Shown: in pieces, positions 1 through 11,900 of the stretch | How positions within the stretch are numbered: the stretch's first letter is position 1 | Layout: each line of letters begins with the position of its first letter | NCBI GenBank assembly: GCA_902728285.1 | Contig: CACVBU010001306.1 | Coordinates: forward strand, 145,273-209,272 | DNA: 64,000 bases | Direction: 5' to 3' | Source of the DNA: Clytia hemisphaerica | Lineage: Eukaryota > Cnidaria > Hydrozoa > Leptothecata > Clytiidae | The notes under the pieces: model-generated | What the model was told of the DNA's origin: nothing | The model's database searches: none | Seen by the model: only the letters and a program-made list of their open reading frames with translations | Made by a program: the position numbers and the translations under genes

Positions 1-918
1 GAAGAAAAAAAATAGGGGGGCAAAATTTGGGCCAAAAAACGGCTAAAAATTGGGTTTTTTGGTCTTTGTGAAAAATTGGATCATTAATTTTCATTGATTT
101 TTTACGGGGTAAATTTCAGCTAAAAATCGGCTAAAAAAGGGTTTTTTTGGACTTGTTTTCCTAACTTTTTGCGTGAAAGTAGGTAAAAGATGGCTCAAGC
201 AGATTTTTGTAAAAAAATAATTTTTCAGCTTAAAAGACGCATATTTATCTATAACAATCACTATTAATAAGCATACATCAATGTTCTTAAAATTACTGAT
301 TTTTTTTATGAGATATGTTTTTTTGCTCTCGAAGTCTTGAATATGAAAGAATATTTCAAGAGCATGAAATTTTGGTTTCTAAACGTTTTTATAAGAAACA
401 AACGACTAATTTTAATAGATCGTCACTATTTGTGTTCTGAATTTTTTTTTAATCGTCACGCTTATGTAGATATCAATTATATATGTGTTAAATGCATAAC
501 CAGGTAGGTCCATAAAAGTATCACTTGTTCTAATTTACTTTAAATCTTCGAACGTTCGAAGAATTAAATTTAAAGAGTATATAATAAAGAAATTTTAAGA
601 ATTAAAGAATTTCAAAAGTTGAAAACAAGACGGCGGACTAATCAGCTCTAAAATTGGATACGCTCCCTACTTTATGGAAAGCCTGATCAAGTCAAGTAGT
701 TAGAGATCAGTTGTAGTGCTTTACATTGTCATGGTATGAACCAAATACATGGTTTCTCACAAAAAAAAATTATAAAAATACGAGGCTCGATTTTACCAAA
801 ACCTTCGAGAACCCATATTTAATAGATTGCTCTGAAGAGAAGATAAACAAGGAAACGATAATAGAATAATATCTGTCATGAAATTACATCAATCACATTA
901 ATTCGTATGGTTTTTTAG
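1..918. other. Intron sequence upstream of the AASDH terminal exon
   Basis: AT-rich with long T and A runs and no coding signal that I can join to AASDH. It ends in the polypyrimidine tract and AG (917-918) that form the acceptor of the exon at 919. Earlier AASDH exons must lie left of the window. Confidence 0.6.
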
Positions 919-2060
919 GCTGTCACGATGGTTTTATTTATTTCGTCGACATCAAATCAGGCGATATTTATTGGAAATACAAAACAAACGACATTGTCAA
1001 ATCTTCACCAGTATCTTACAATACTACATCCACGAACGGCTACGAATACTGTGTCACTAGCATTGCTTGTCACGACAAAGTTCTTTACTCGTTGGATCAT
1101 ATCAACAAAAAGGTCTTGTGGAAAGTACCTACAAACAGTCTTTGTTGCTCTTCACCGCTTGTCAATCCAACGGAGAACACTTTATACGTCACTCTGTTGT
1201 CAGGTAAGTTGACCGCTTTCGATAGCGTGTCAGGACGGAAAAAATGGGAGTTTAATACAGGTAAACCTATATTTACTTCACCTATGTTTAGTCGCTCCAA
1301 AACTCAAATCGTATTCGGATGCGTGGACAACGTCTTGTATTGCGTGAGCTCGGAAGACGGTAACCTCGTTTGGAAATTTGAATCAGAGGGTCATATTTTC
1401 TCGTCACCCATCTGCGTAAAACACCCTCGAAATCCAGACGTGGAATGCATATGTTTTGGCTCCAACGATGGTTCACTATACGTACTAAACGATACAGGAG
1501 ATTTGATTTGGAAAACTTTCCCATGTCCGACACCTATTGTTAGCAGTCCCGCTGTTTTGTATGTCCGGTGCTATAAAAGACTACGGAAACGCCATCTTGC
1601 GGACAGCTTCGATAAACATCATGACAAGAGCGGGAAGAACCTTTCGGCAACGGATTATGAAAGAACGAGTAAGTCTTTGAAACGGGGCGACACAGAGTCA
1701 TCGAAACAAGATTTGAAGCAATCCAAAGAGTCATCATCGGAACAAGATAACGAAAACTTCAAAAACTTCAACAAGTTTTTGAGTTCAGGCTCAAAGATAT
1801 TGAACACACTATCAAAAGAATGCAGTGTAGGATCAAAGGCCATTACAATACCATCATCAGATGACCTGATAGTACCGCTTCTCTTTTCAGTTACTACAAA
1901 AGGGGAATTCGATATGTATGATCTGGAGACAGGTAAGCGAGTCGAGATCACTGGATTGTTGAAATTTAAAGGAGAAGTCTTTTCTTCTCCTGTTGTTATT
2001 GGTAACGGAATTGTTATCGGTTGTAGAGATGATTTTCTATATTTTATTGACGTTTCTTAA
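919..2060 (+). CDS. AASDH: AASDH, C-terminal PQQ-like beta-propeller exon (partial gene)
   Basis: The exon starts after the AG at 917-918 in phase 1 (a split Gly codon, then CHDGFIYFVD) and runs 379 codons to the TAA at 2058-2060. The translation is a chain of PQQ-type blades: DGFIYFVD, LYSLDHINKKVLWK, GKLTAFDSVSGRKKWEF, FGCVDNVLYCVSSEDGNLVW, GSNDGSLYVLNDTGDLIWK, and finally GEVFSSPVV, GIVIGCRDDFLYFIDVS. This matches the C-terminus of acyl-CoA synthetase family member 4 (beta-alanine-activating enzyme, ACSF4), whose adenylation and carrier domains would be encoded upstream. An insert of about 80 residues rich in Lys, Ser and Asp (about 1565-1830) sits between blades and is absent from the vertebrate protein as I remember it. 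The start is a splice site, so Met codons at 928 or 1092 are not starts. A transposon target duplication begins 3 bp after the stop. Confidence 0.9.
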
Positions 2061-2071
2061 TACACACAATG

Positions 2072-3485
2072 GCGACCCTGCCGACGCATCGGACAGTCCG
2101 GTGTTTTGTCCGGTGCCAAAAAGTATTTGAATTTCTGGACACCCGACACGTGTGTATCATCAAAAATAATGTGCACTGGACGCACCGGACTCAAGTCCGG
2201 TGTTCGTTAATCTTAATGTTAATGTATATATTCTTTAAAGTCGAAAAATGTGTACAAATCTGTACTAGCTTTAAAGCTAATAGAGTTCGACTGCCTATTT
2301 TACAAAATGAATCATTCATCATCATCTGTTAATGCCCAATCGCTGACGATTTCTTCTGTAGTAGAGCATTTTGGTTTGTAATGTGAAAATATCTTTGTTT
2401 GGTTTTGTAATTTTTTAACGAGGCGTAGTTTTGTTCTTGGGCTTCCTCTTACGCACCAGTTGAATCCTTTATTGTTATTGTTTTTTGTTTCCTTGATCTT
2501 TTTCCGTTCGTTGATTGTGAAATCTTCCGTTATACTTACCTGAAAGAAACAAGTTTCTTTTAGCATGTGTAAATTCTTCATGATAACATCTTTGTCATGT
2601 TCACTTTGCAGGGTGACTTTCAGAGGACGGCCATTCTTTGTTTTTCTGTCTCCTAATCTGTGGTGAGTAACATTGATTTCTGGAACATTGATGTCATCTA
2701 GGAGTTCTCGGAACCGAAATATGTCATACTTTTCCCCATTTTCTTCTTCTTCCTTATCTGGGCCTGAATATTCGAGAAACACGTGAACGATCATATTCAG
2801 TTTTCTAGATTCTATGTCTCTCTTTTCACTTTCTTCCTTCCGTTTTTGTTCTTCGGCAGATTTTAAGTCTTCTTTTTGCTTCTTGGTAATCTCGGCGTAT
2901 GTTTTCTTTGATGTTTCCGTCATTATTTCTGCTGTGTGCTTTATTTCCTCTTTTATCATGCTTCTTGTCTTGTAGTTTTCCTGCCAGAAAGGTTTTGAGA
3001 TCATTTTTGATGGAATCACGGGTTTTTGTGTTGGTGTTGACCTCATTGTTCAGTTTTTGTATGACGTCGTCTTTCTTTTTAAGTTCATTTTGCATCATAT
3101 GTTGAGTGTTTTTTCCCACTTTATTTCTTAGGTTTTTCGTTATTCGTACGCAGTTTGAACATAAGTAATGATCGTTGTAGGATGTCACGAATATTTGTAA
3201 TTGATACAGGGGTAACTGTGTGCACTCATAATGAACTGATCTTTTACATTTTTTGCATGTTAAGCGATCCAGGTCTTCGTCTTCAGTACATCTTGACGGC
3301 GTGCAAGCTTGAGGTGGTGAGGCTGCTTCGAAAGGCTGATCTTTATCCATTTTGATGTTATTTTCATGAATTTTGATGTTTTTATTTGTTTTCAGCCATT
3401 TTTTCGAAGAGCGTTGCATAAGCGTCTGATCTAGTTGACGTCAAATAAAAACTGTGAGTATAGTATGGTTCGTCGGCAGGGTCGT
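2072..3485. mobile_element. TIR transposon with 8-bp target duplication, carrying an ORF1-like gene
   Basis: The ends GCGACCCTGCCGACG (2072) and CGTCGGCAGGGTCGT (to 3485) form a 15-bp terminal inverted repeat. It is flanked by a perfect 8-bp duplication ACACAATG (2064-2071 and 3486-3493). The left 140 bp contains repeated CCGGAC/GTCCGG motifs and resembles the 120-bp MITE at 34853-34972, so both belong to one family. An 8-bp TSD fits hAT, P-like or related superfamilies, but no transposase is present. The cargo is the PHD/coiled-coil frame on the minus strand. Confidence 0.85.
2312..3419 (-). pseudogene. PHD-finger / coiled-coil / RRM-like protein, LINE ORF1-type, frameshifted
   Basis: Two overlapping minus-strand frames (3419-2826 and 3046-2312) make one protein if joined near 3000. 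The first part has a PHD-like Cys/His module (LTCKKCKRSVHYECTQLP, then YLCSNCVRI) followed by Lys/Glu-rich coiled coil. The second continues the coiled coil (TYAEITKKQKEDLKSAEEQK) into an ORF1-like domain with RKLNMIV, HHRLGDRKTKNGRPLKVTL and ITEDFTINERKKIKE. That order, with the RLG..GRPLKVTL and ISxDxTxxER motifs, is known from ORF1 proteins of animal non-LTR retrotransposons, which bind RNA. Here it fills the TIR element at 2072-3485 and no reverse transcriptase is present. A +1 shift or indel near 3000 breaks it. Whether it is a captured ORF1 or a native accessory gene cannot be told from one copy. Confidence 0.7.
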
Positions 3486-3493
3486 ACACAATG

Positions 3494-5021
3494 TTGTTTA
3501 TGGATATTTTTCAGGTTCGGTTAAGTTACATGATTTTAGCCATAATGTTTCTTAATGTATACCATGTTGTCTTTCTTTTGGCACTTTGGTCCTCAAAAGA
3601 ATGCTTTGATCCTTTAGTTGCTTGAAAATCAACAATCCCAGTTTCTGCTTTGTTCTCAGTTTGTCTTATTTTTTGACGTCTCGTTGTTCTTATGAAATTG
3701 TTCCCATCAAAAACTTTTATAGTATGAGAAAAGAAGTTGGGTAAAAAAAAAGTTTGATATTAATTAAGTTTATACCAAAGTCCATTTTAAAATTATTATG
3801 ATACTCTTCGCCTTTGGAATAGTTTGTCAGTTTCAAAATCTTGTTTTATACATAGAAAACCCCACAAAACCTGACGTTGAAACTCTTCCCACATTCGTCA
3901 CTTTTCAAAAATCCTGTGAACGTTCACCGCTCCTATCAATAAGGGAAAGTAACAGTGTACTGCTATTTCCTTTATCATCTTTGTGAAGTAGTATTGTTTA
4001 CTGAGAAGCCCTCTCTTAATTAGTTAATGATGGTTGAGCAGTCTCATTAGTAATTACTACATACAACGTAATTGAATTAAGCACAGCGATAACGAATTAC
4101 GGAGTAATCAAAACTTTTTTAGCTGTTGGGATTTTTAAACTCACTTGATATTGTGTACATGGCTGGTGACATGGGTATAATGATGATTTTTAAAATTGGT
4201 AAAATGCTGTTGAAGTTCTAGATGTCGTTAAAGGAGTATTATTAAAGTATATCGCATTAGGACTTGCTCTTTCTGTTAAGTTTGTTTTTGGGGAATGTTC
4301 ATTTTATTTGTGGTTTGCATTGCTCATTTTGATTGAAGCAACTGTTCACTTGAGCTGCAGTCTTAATTTGTATATTCATGAATTATAGAGGATGTTTGAA
4401 TTGTGAAAAAAACTCAGGTTTTAGAATTTTCAAGCCAATGAATTGAAATTTAAAAGCAAAATAATTTCATTTCCTAGTTTGCTTTACTCATTTTTATCTT
4501 CTCAGTATTACTCGATATTTTTTACCTAGATTTTATTTTGTATTTTTTGTTATATTTATTTTTTATGTCTACGTTATTTTTCTCTTGGCTTTTCCCCGGG
4601 TGATATTTTGAAATATTGTATGACGTGGAGTAGTTGGGGGTTATTCTCTAGTTGGCTTATTTTGACGTTGGTTTATTTAAAGGTACAAGGATGTTCCGCT
4701 GGGCAGAGTATCTTTTTCACTTTCGCGAGTCTCAGGTAGGGTTCGGAAAAGCTCAAAAATAAATTTTGGCAAATTAATTCAAAAATGAATCCCTAAAGGG
4801 CGCATTTTTCGAACCTGGTCGGCACACTCTTGTTGGTCAGTTAGGTTAATACCATCCGTCTGAGTCCAAATAAATTATATATTTCTTTTCTTCGTTGGTG
4901 CTCTTATGATATTTTGTTTGTTTTGATTGTTTGTTTATTGTTTATGTTGTTCATTAGTTCAAAATTCAACAAAATTGAAAAAAAGGAAAATTACTTGTAA
5001 TGAAAATTCACTAATTCAAAG
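3494..5021. other. Intergenic, no gene seen
   Basis: AT-rich spacer between the TIR element and MTIF3. Short open frames (for example 3798-3986) lack codon structure or a recognisable product. Confidence 0.55.
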
Positions 5022-5603
5022 ATGAACCGCTGCATGTTCTGTCTACGTTCAATGGTCCGTTCAACTGCTCGGACCACGTATCCAGTCAATCATTTTCGAA
5101 GACTGTCCGTGCAAAGTGCATTATGGAGTAGCGATAACAACAAAATTAGGCTGATTGATTTACAAGGGAAAACATTAGGTCTCATAACAATAAACGAAGC
5201 AGAATCGATAGCTAAAAAAGGAAATTTAACTTTAAAACAAGTAGCTGTTCAATCCGATACAATCACAAACAGTGTATACAAGCTTATTGAAATGAAGGCC
5301 CCGTCTACATCAGAGAAACCGATTGGAAAATCGGGCAAAAAATCGGGGAATTCGGAAAAAGAGCTAACTATGAAATCACAAATACAAGATAATGACTTGA
5401 ATGTGAAAGCAAAGAAGTTACAACAGTTTTTAGATCGTGGCTCACAAGTCACTATAAAAATCACCAAACCCAGGAGAGTTCAAACACCACCTATGGAGAC
5501 GTACGAGAGACTGATCGCTAAGCTAGACTGTGAAGTTTCACTCAAAGGGACACCCAAGTCCAGTGAAGGCTTCTTGCGTGCTATCATTGAAAAACGAAAA
5601 TGA
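5022..5603 (+). CDS. MTIF3: Mitochondrial translation initiation factor IF-3
   Basis: Single exon of 193 aa ending at TGA. The N-terminus (MNRCMFCLRSMVRSTART...) is basic, rich in Ser/Thr and free of acids, as expected for a mitochondrial presequence. Residues about 39-95 are the IF3 N-domain (KIRLIDLQGKTLGLITINEA, then LKQVAV and VYKLIEM). After a Lys/Ser linker, residues about 112-190 form the IF3 C-domain (KELTMKSQIQDNDLNVKAKK, FLDRGSQVTIKI). The order and length fit animal MTIF3, which binds the small mitoribosomal subunit and helps place initiator tRNA. The final C-domain helix is short. The start is the first Met of the open frame, and AAAG directly precedes it, so an upstream leader exon or a trans-spliced leader is possible. 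SLC35B2 begins 360 bp downstream on the same strand. Confidence 0.9.
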   Translation: MNRCMFCLRSMVRSTARTTYPVNHFRRLSVQSALWSSDNNKIRLIDLQGKTLGLITINEAESIAKKGNLTLKQVAVQSDTITNSVYKLIEMKAPSTSEKPIGKSGKKSGNSEKELTMKSQIQDNDLNVKAKKLQQFLDRGSQVTIKITKPRRVQTPPMETYERLIAKLDCEVSLKGTPKSSEGFLRAIIEKRK

Positions 5604-5921
5604 AAATTTATGACTTGCTTTGACTTTACTTTTTTCTAGATGTCTCTATCATTTTTGTAAATTTGCCCTAAAAAAATTATTTGTCTACTCAAATACTGTC
5701 GTTTTATTATAATTTTAACATTAACTTAAATTCTACGAATTAATTCTACGACATTAGTTACGTATATAGAGGCTGATTTTGATGGAATTTACTGAAAATA
5801 ACTTGTCAAAATTTGATAAAAATGGAAAAATGTTGTGCGTGGGCAAATAAGGTGACGTTGTAAACTGCTGTAAGAAGCTCATCAGTATTTTCATCAACAT
5901 ATTCATATTTGTATTTTTCAG
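5604..5921 (+). promoter_or_regulatory. MTIF3-SLC35B2 spacer with 3' splice acceptor
   Basis: The spacer ends in GTATTTTTCAG (AG at 5920-5921), a good 3' splice site 42 nt before the SLC35B2 ATG. The 42-nt leader is A-rich (CAACAACAACAAAAAC). It could accept a 5'UTR exon or a spliced leader; no upstream exon can be identified by eye. Confidence 0.45.
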
Positions 5922-5963
5922 GGAAAAAATAAATAAACAACAACAACAAAAACAAAACAAATT

Positions 5964-8900
5964 ATGAAATTGGTATGGGCGTTTGGATTGCTCTTGATTT
6001 TCCTTATTGGTTCATGCCACGCAGTTGATGATGTTGTTGCCGCAGCACCAAGTGAAAAACAGGTATGACTTTCAATTCCTTTAGTAGGTAAATTTTGTGA
6101 CCGTTTTCGAGGTGACCCGAATGCTTCCTTTTCTTTAGATATCTACCCGAAAGTAGGGAAGGGCGCTATCACTTTCCCTGGATTTCTCTACCATGCTACG
6201 GCCGACTCCTTTCATATGAGAAATTTAAAACTATTTTGGACACTTTTTACAGTGATTTTAGGGATGTATATGTTATCTATGGTATGGGTAATTTTTTTAA
6301 TCGGGTTTAACACAGCTCTCAATTTTAGCGAAGGTGGACTTTCAATAACAGAAGTGAAACAGTTTGGTTGAGATATTTATTTGAAATACTCTTTAAGGTT
6401 TTATTTTTACATTAGTGTCCCCGTTTCATATCAGACACATATTTCATATCAGGACAGTGTCTGCCTATTTTTATTTTACTCTTTCTAACCAATCTTATTC
6501 CACATCTGTGTCAATCCCATGTGAAAAAAGCTTGTGAATGAAAATTGACGAGTAAGCAAAGGATATTACTCTTTTTTTTCACTTTTAAAATTATTTTGGG
6601 AATGAACTCGTTGGCTTTATCCTCTTTGCTTTGGAAATCTTAAAATCCATTCAGAAATCTATCCTGTTTTGAAATAAAAAATCAGACCCTCTACCATGCA
6701 CACACACTTTACATTCCGAAAGATTTTTTCAATCCCTTAATTTATGTTCTTTCATTCTTTGTTTTTTTTTGTTTCTCCAGAAAGTCACAGTGAGCGGTGA
6801 CAAACACGATGGAGAGGGTGGACATGACCACGCGCATCACATCCCGCATCGCGTGCACAACGAGGAAGAAGAGTCATGGGTTCAGGGATTCGTATGGAAT
6901 ATGGTCGGATATTTGATCATCATTATACCCGCGTCTTTTCTCATCCGAATGGTCAAAAATTCAAACTTCAAAGAGCAAGGAGGTGAGAATGGTCTAAATC
7001 TACACGAACTATTCTACATGGATAGCTATGGTAGATTCTAGTACCGTACAATGGCTAAACTTTCTTTTTTCCCGGTTAAACTTTCCTATTAGCGAGTTTA
7101 TGTATTTGCACTTTTGAGGACGGTAAAGTGACTGAAGCGATTTAGAATAACCCGCAATTCTACCCCGCAAAATCGAGGACGGTTAAAGTGCTGATTTACC
7201 GTCGTCCTCAGTTGGTCATGATCTAGTCAAATTAGAACCTTACCGTCTCCGTCGCTGAAAAACACACATACATACATAAACTCGCTATTGCCACTTTAAC
7301 AACGGAAAATTCCAACACTTGCTAGGCGGTCAGTCACAAGGCTGTTGTGTATTATCTACGCCTTAGTACGCTGCGAAAAAAAACAGCAGAAAGATCCTGG
7401 AAATGCAAGGAATGTTTCCCCAGGATTGAAAAGCTTTAGGCAGCCTACGGTGCATTTTTTTGTTTTCAATTTTGAAGACCGACCCTTGGTCTATTACGTT
7501 TTGTGTATTTTACCTTCCACTGATAGGACGTCCGTTCCTTACTGTAATTCACCAAGTGACGTCAATCTCTCTCGTGATTCCTGAGTGCAATATTTGCAAA
7601 AAGTTACAAATAAGAAATGGTGCTGGGAATAAAACAAAACCATAGATTTATAAAGCCCGAAGGGCTAGATGGAGTGCTTTAAGCTCTTCCAAGCAAAAAA
7701 GTGAATATTGCAAAAAATATTGCTGCTATTGCTTTCGAAAACCAGCGAAGCTTCTGATTGGTGAAGCGCTGAAATGTCACGTGGCTTAGGTATGATTTCC
7801 TATTTAACCTCGGCACACTTTTCAGCAAAAGCACGATATCTAGCCCTTCGGGCTTTATAAATCTATGAACAAAACCCGTTCCCGTCTATTACAAGCTATT
7901 TTATTTATAAAAACAAAACAAATAGAAAGATTCCTTTTATATGTCCGTTTCTTCCGGCAAAAGTTTACGTTCAGGCTAGAAATAAATACATCGGAAGCTG
8001 TGAAAAATTTGAAAAGAAGTGGAATCTCTATAACTCAAACATGCACAAGGAACGCGACCGTAGCATAAAGGTAGAGCATCCAGCTACGGTGCGCTAGGTT
8101 GTGGGTTCGATCCCCAGCCGGGTCATACCAAAGATTCCCAAAATGGCACTTGATGCCTCTCTGCTTGATGCTCAGCAACTAAAGAGACGGATCAAGGGTA
8201 CTTTAATGGGATGAATTTTCGCGGGGATTAAATTTCGCGGTTGAGCTTAGTCTGATTCGCAGACCTATACTTCCTATAGGTCTGCTTAATAGTGTATGGA
8301 TTGGTTTCCCGCTACGGTGGCTCTTATGGTGGCTGACTCGTGCTATTTGGCGAGTTGCTAAGTTTTATGGGAACTCGAATGCGAGTTAAAAGATAAACAA
8401 AAGAAATCAAAGTGAAGACATTCCAGTGTCAGACGGATTCCATTTTGCCACAGGCACGCCTTTTCGAATGTTTCTTTTATTTTCGAATGATTTTTTTCTA
8501 TTTTCGAATGTTTTTTTTATTTTCGAATGTTTTGATATTAGAGCTTTGAGTCAACGAATTTGAATTTCTCAAAAACTTTGAAAGAAAATTTCACTATATA
8601 TAAACTATTTGTTTCTAAAGAACCTCTTCAGGTTAGTTAAATGAGACATATTGGGTTTCATCAATAAAACTGATTCCAACATTCTTCCCGTCCCTGTCAA
8701 AGTTTAACAAAACAAAGAATAACAGAATCTGCTGCTGCACTTTTTCAAACACTGTAAGTAGACACAAAAAAAGTAAAAGGGAAGAAGGCTCTCTGGAAAG
8801 AGATAAAGCCACAAAATAATATTACTACTAGATACTTACAACAACAATCTTTCCCTATCATAAGCTTCTAAAATAACCACATACCTGTCAATACCTGTTA

Positions 8901-11900
8901 CTGTATCTTTTCTACATTCGTTCAAAACGAACAAAATGTCCACCAAAACAAATCAAAATTCCACATTATAAGCTTGATAACAAATGTTCTAGACGGTAAT
9001 TTTTTCTTGGTACACATATTATATACTCTAAAACTTGTAATTGTATTAACAAAACTTCTTTCGCCTTAAACAAACTACCCCAAATCAAAAACAAGTACTC
9101 GAGCTTGACGAAAACCACTTCCCGCTTCGACGGCCATCTTGAATTTGAACAGCGAAAGCTATGCTACTTCGTAACAGGTAGAGTACCTTTGCAAATTAAT
9201 CATCATAAGCACTCGCCAGCAAAAATAGCCTTCTCGCCGAATTTCGGCGAGAAGCGGCATTTTGTGGGAAAGAGGATTTACCGAGTATTAAGCAGCCTCT
9301 ATAAGAAACTTTTTTCGCTAGAGGATGAGCAGAAGCCTAGGTTGAGCTCATCCGCGAAATTTAAAATTTCACGGGGATTAATTTTCGCGGATGAGGCATT
9401 TCCTGATTTTTCGCGGGGATTTAATCTCGCGGATTGGGGTACAAATTTTTGAAAAGGGTCAAAACATTAAAATAAAATTTTTCCAGGAAAATAAATAATT
9501 TTTTTTCAAGTAATAAGAGGGTGTTTTGGAATAGGGCGAGGAGATATGTATTACAAAGAACACTGTTTGCAAATGCTGCTGCCAAAACAAAGCGTTCGAG
9601 TAAACCAGAAAACCCATCTGTTATCCCGAAGACATCTAATGCGCCTATTTTGTTAGACTAGTCATAGCTTTCACTAAATGCCCACGCAGAAGATCATGTC
9701 ATGCACTTATAAACTTTTTAATGCTTTAAAAATTAAAACATTAAAAATAATCAGAAATAATTGATTGATTTAATTATTGAATGATTGATTAATTGATTGA
9801 GGCATATGCTTGAAAAAAATTATATTCCATTAACACAATACTTGAAGAATTCCTGCAGCTTGATAATTTGATAAATTTAAGGAAAAGCTTCTCACAAATA
9901 TATTTCAAAAATTATGGTATAATTAGCATACTGGTTTTCACATCTCCTGTTTGTTTTTTTCTCCCAGTTTCTATCTTACAACAATATATGTCATGATTAT
10001 TACTCACAATAGACCTTTTCTGATAATGCCGCAGACATTTTAGATTGTAGGCGAAATATATAGTAGTGAATAAATCAACAAGGTAACCAATCAGAAATAG
10101 CTTGTTTTTTTCATTGGCTGCTATATTTCAACAATTCTCTATTGCAACTTTGCCTAATAAACAATAGTCAAGAGGATACTGCGTATGAAATTTATCAAAA
10201 AGTTCTGCGCCATCTTAAATAGGGTGAACTAGAAACCAATCCTAGTTAAGGCCCGGCCTCCACTTGCGTACGCTGTGATTGCACTTCTCAAACAAAATCT
10301 TCTATTTTATCGGTCAAAAGAAAAATAAAGGAATGCCATTGTGGTCCATTCAGACGTACAGTCGAGAAAAGTTGAAATGCGCCTAAATTTTTTTTCAAGT
10401 GCATAGTACTTTTTCATGATGCAATCTTTTCTCCAAGCTGAAAGGATTGAAGCCATTAGGATGATCGCAGCGCAGACGATGAAGAGACGTGGTGCCTTCA
10501 GGAAGCTAGACTTTTTGAGTTTATAGCTATATATACTTTCACTTTATGGTGTTTCTATATGACTGTCTGTGTACCTAGTCTAACCACCGTTAAATGCCTT
10601 CGGGAAGGTCCATCCTAACTTGGAAAGCCAGAATTGGAGTTATTTTAACAAACCACTGGAGCGTAAGTTATTTAGAAAAAGTTGAATATGCGCATGTAAA
10701 GTTAAACGAATGTTAACAAACTTTTTTCAGGTTTTTTAAATAGATTTTACCACACTGAAAAAACAGTGAATACACTCTAAGTGAGGTAAATCTATATTGA
10801 AGACCAAAAGAAAAAGTTTGTTTACATTGATTGACATTCAACATTCATTCAACCACTTTTGGATTCAACTTTACATATGGCCATATGCATACATTCAACA
10901 TTCTTGTACTTTGCCGGTATCTTGTTTTACTAAGTTAAGAAGGACTTTCTCGAGTTACGACCATATGATGGTATTTAAAGCTTAATAAGCTCTATAAACA
11001 ATAAAGCTAGTTATTAATATAATAACAGACAAAGATAAATTACAGTTTGAACAAAAATATCAAATGTACGTACATTTAAAAAAAACTTGAGCAAATTTCT
11101 TTAAAGATTCCAGAAAAAGAATTGAAATCATTGCTGAAATGAACTTCTGACTAAATTACAGTATTTAGTATTCAGTTTCAAAGACAAGAAACAAAATTTG
11201 ACATACAAAACACTTTTTCCAGTAAATGAATCAGCTAATCATCATAACCAGTCTACCATTTTGTTTGTTTTGATTTGCACAAGTAATATTGTAATTCGTG
11301 TTATATCATACACTGTTATAATTTCATTTATAACACTCGCTTCAGCTTTTCAAGGCTAAATCAAAACTAATAAATTGTAATATGTATTAATGGTAATAGC
11401 ATATAACGTAATATGAAATAATGCATACTACTGTCCCGAAAAAAAACCCGAACATTTACGGAAGAGACTAACTACGGAGATGCTTGCGCGACAAAACACA
11501 AAAACAACAAAAACAACAAAATTTCGAGATTCCAGTCCAATATCTATGCGTGAAACTATGAGTGCCTCCTCGTCGCTGCGCTCCTGCGGGGGCAATTAGG
11601 AAGTTTTTTAACTTGTTAAAACAGAGATAAATAAAATGACTCAAATGACTTGTTGTTTCGTTATTTTCACTCTTTCTTATCATTGAAAATAAATTCTTTT
11701 GTTTTCCGTTTTCCCTCCTTTTCCTTTTCTTACATATCCTTTTAAATGTTTAAAGGAAACGACGCATGGTATATTTATGAAATGTTGATCTAGTATTGGC
11801 ACAAACATCCATACGGAGTATTTAGGAGTGCTGGATCATAACAAAAACCAAAAGTGACTTTATTCCAAAAATATATATTCAAAAAAGTGAATGTAATCTA

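Noticed and set aside
928-1212. 94-codon open frame at the AASDH exon start
   Set aside because: It is in a shifted frame. The neighbouring frame (GCHDGFIYFVD...) continues the propeller and has a proper acceptor.
8049-8127. Functional tRNA gene
   Set aside because: The B box is good but the arms do not pair as a cloverleaf, and the sequence runs into a SINE body that is repeated elsewhere.
10797-11683. Transposase inside the 4.4-kb TIR element
   Set aside because: The frames are short and show no DDE, HTH or zinc-finger motif.
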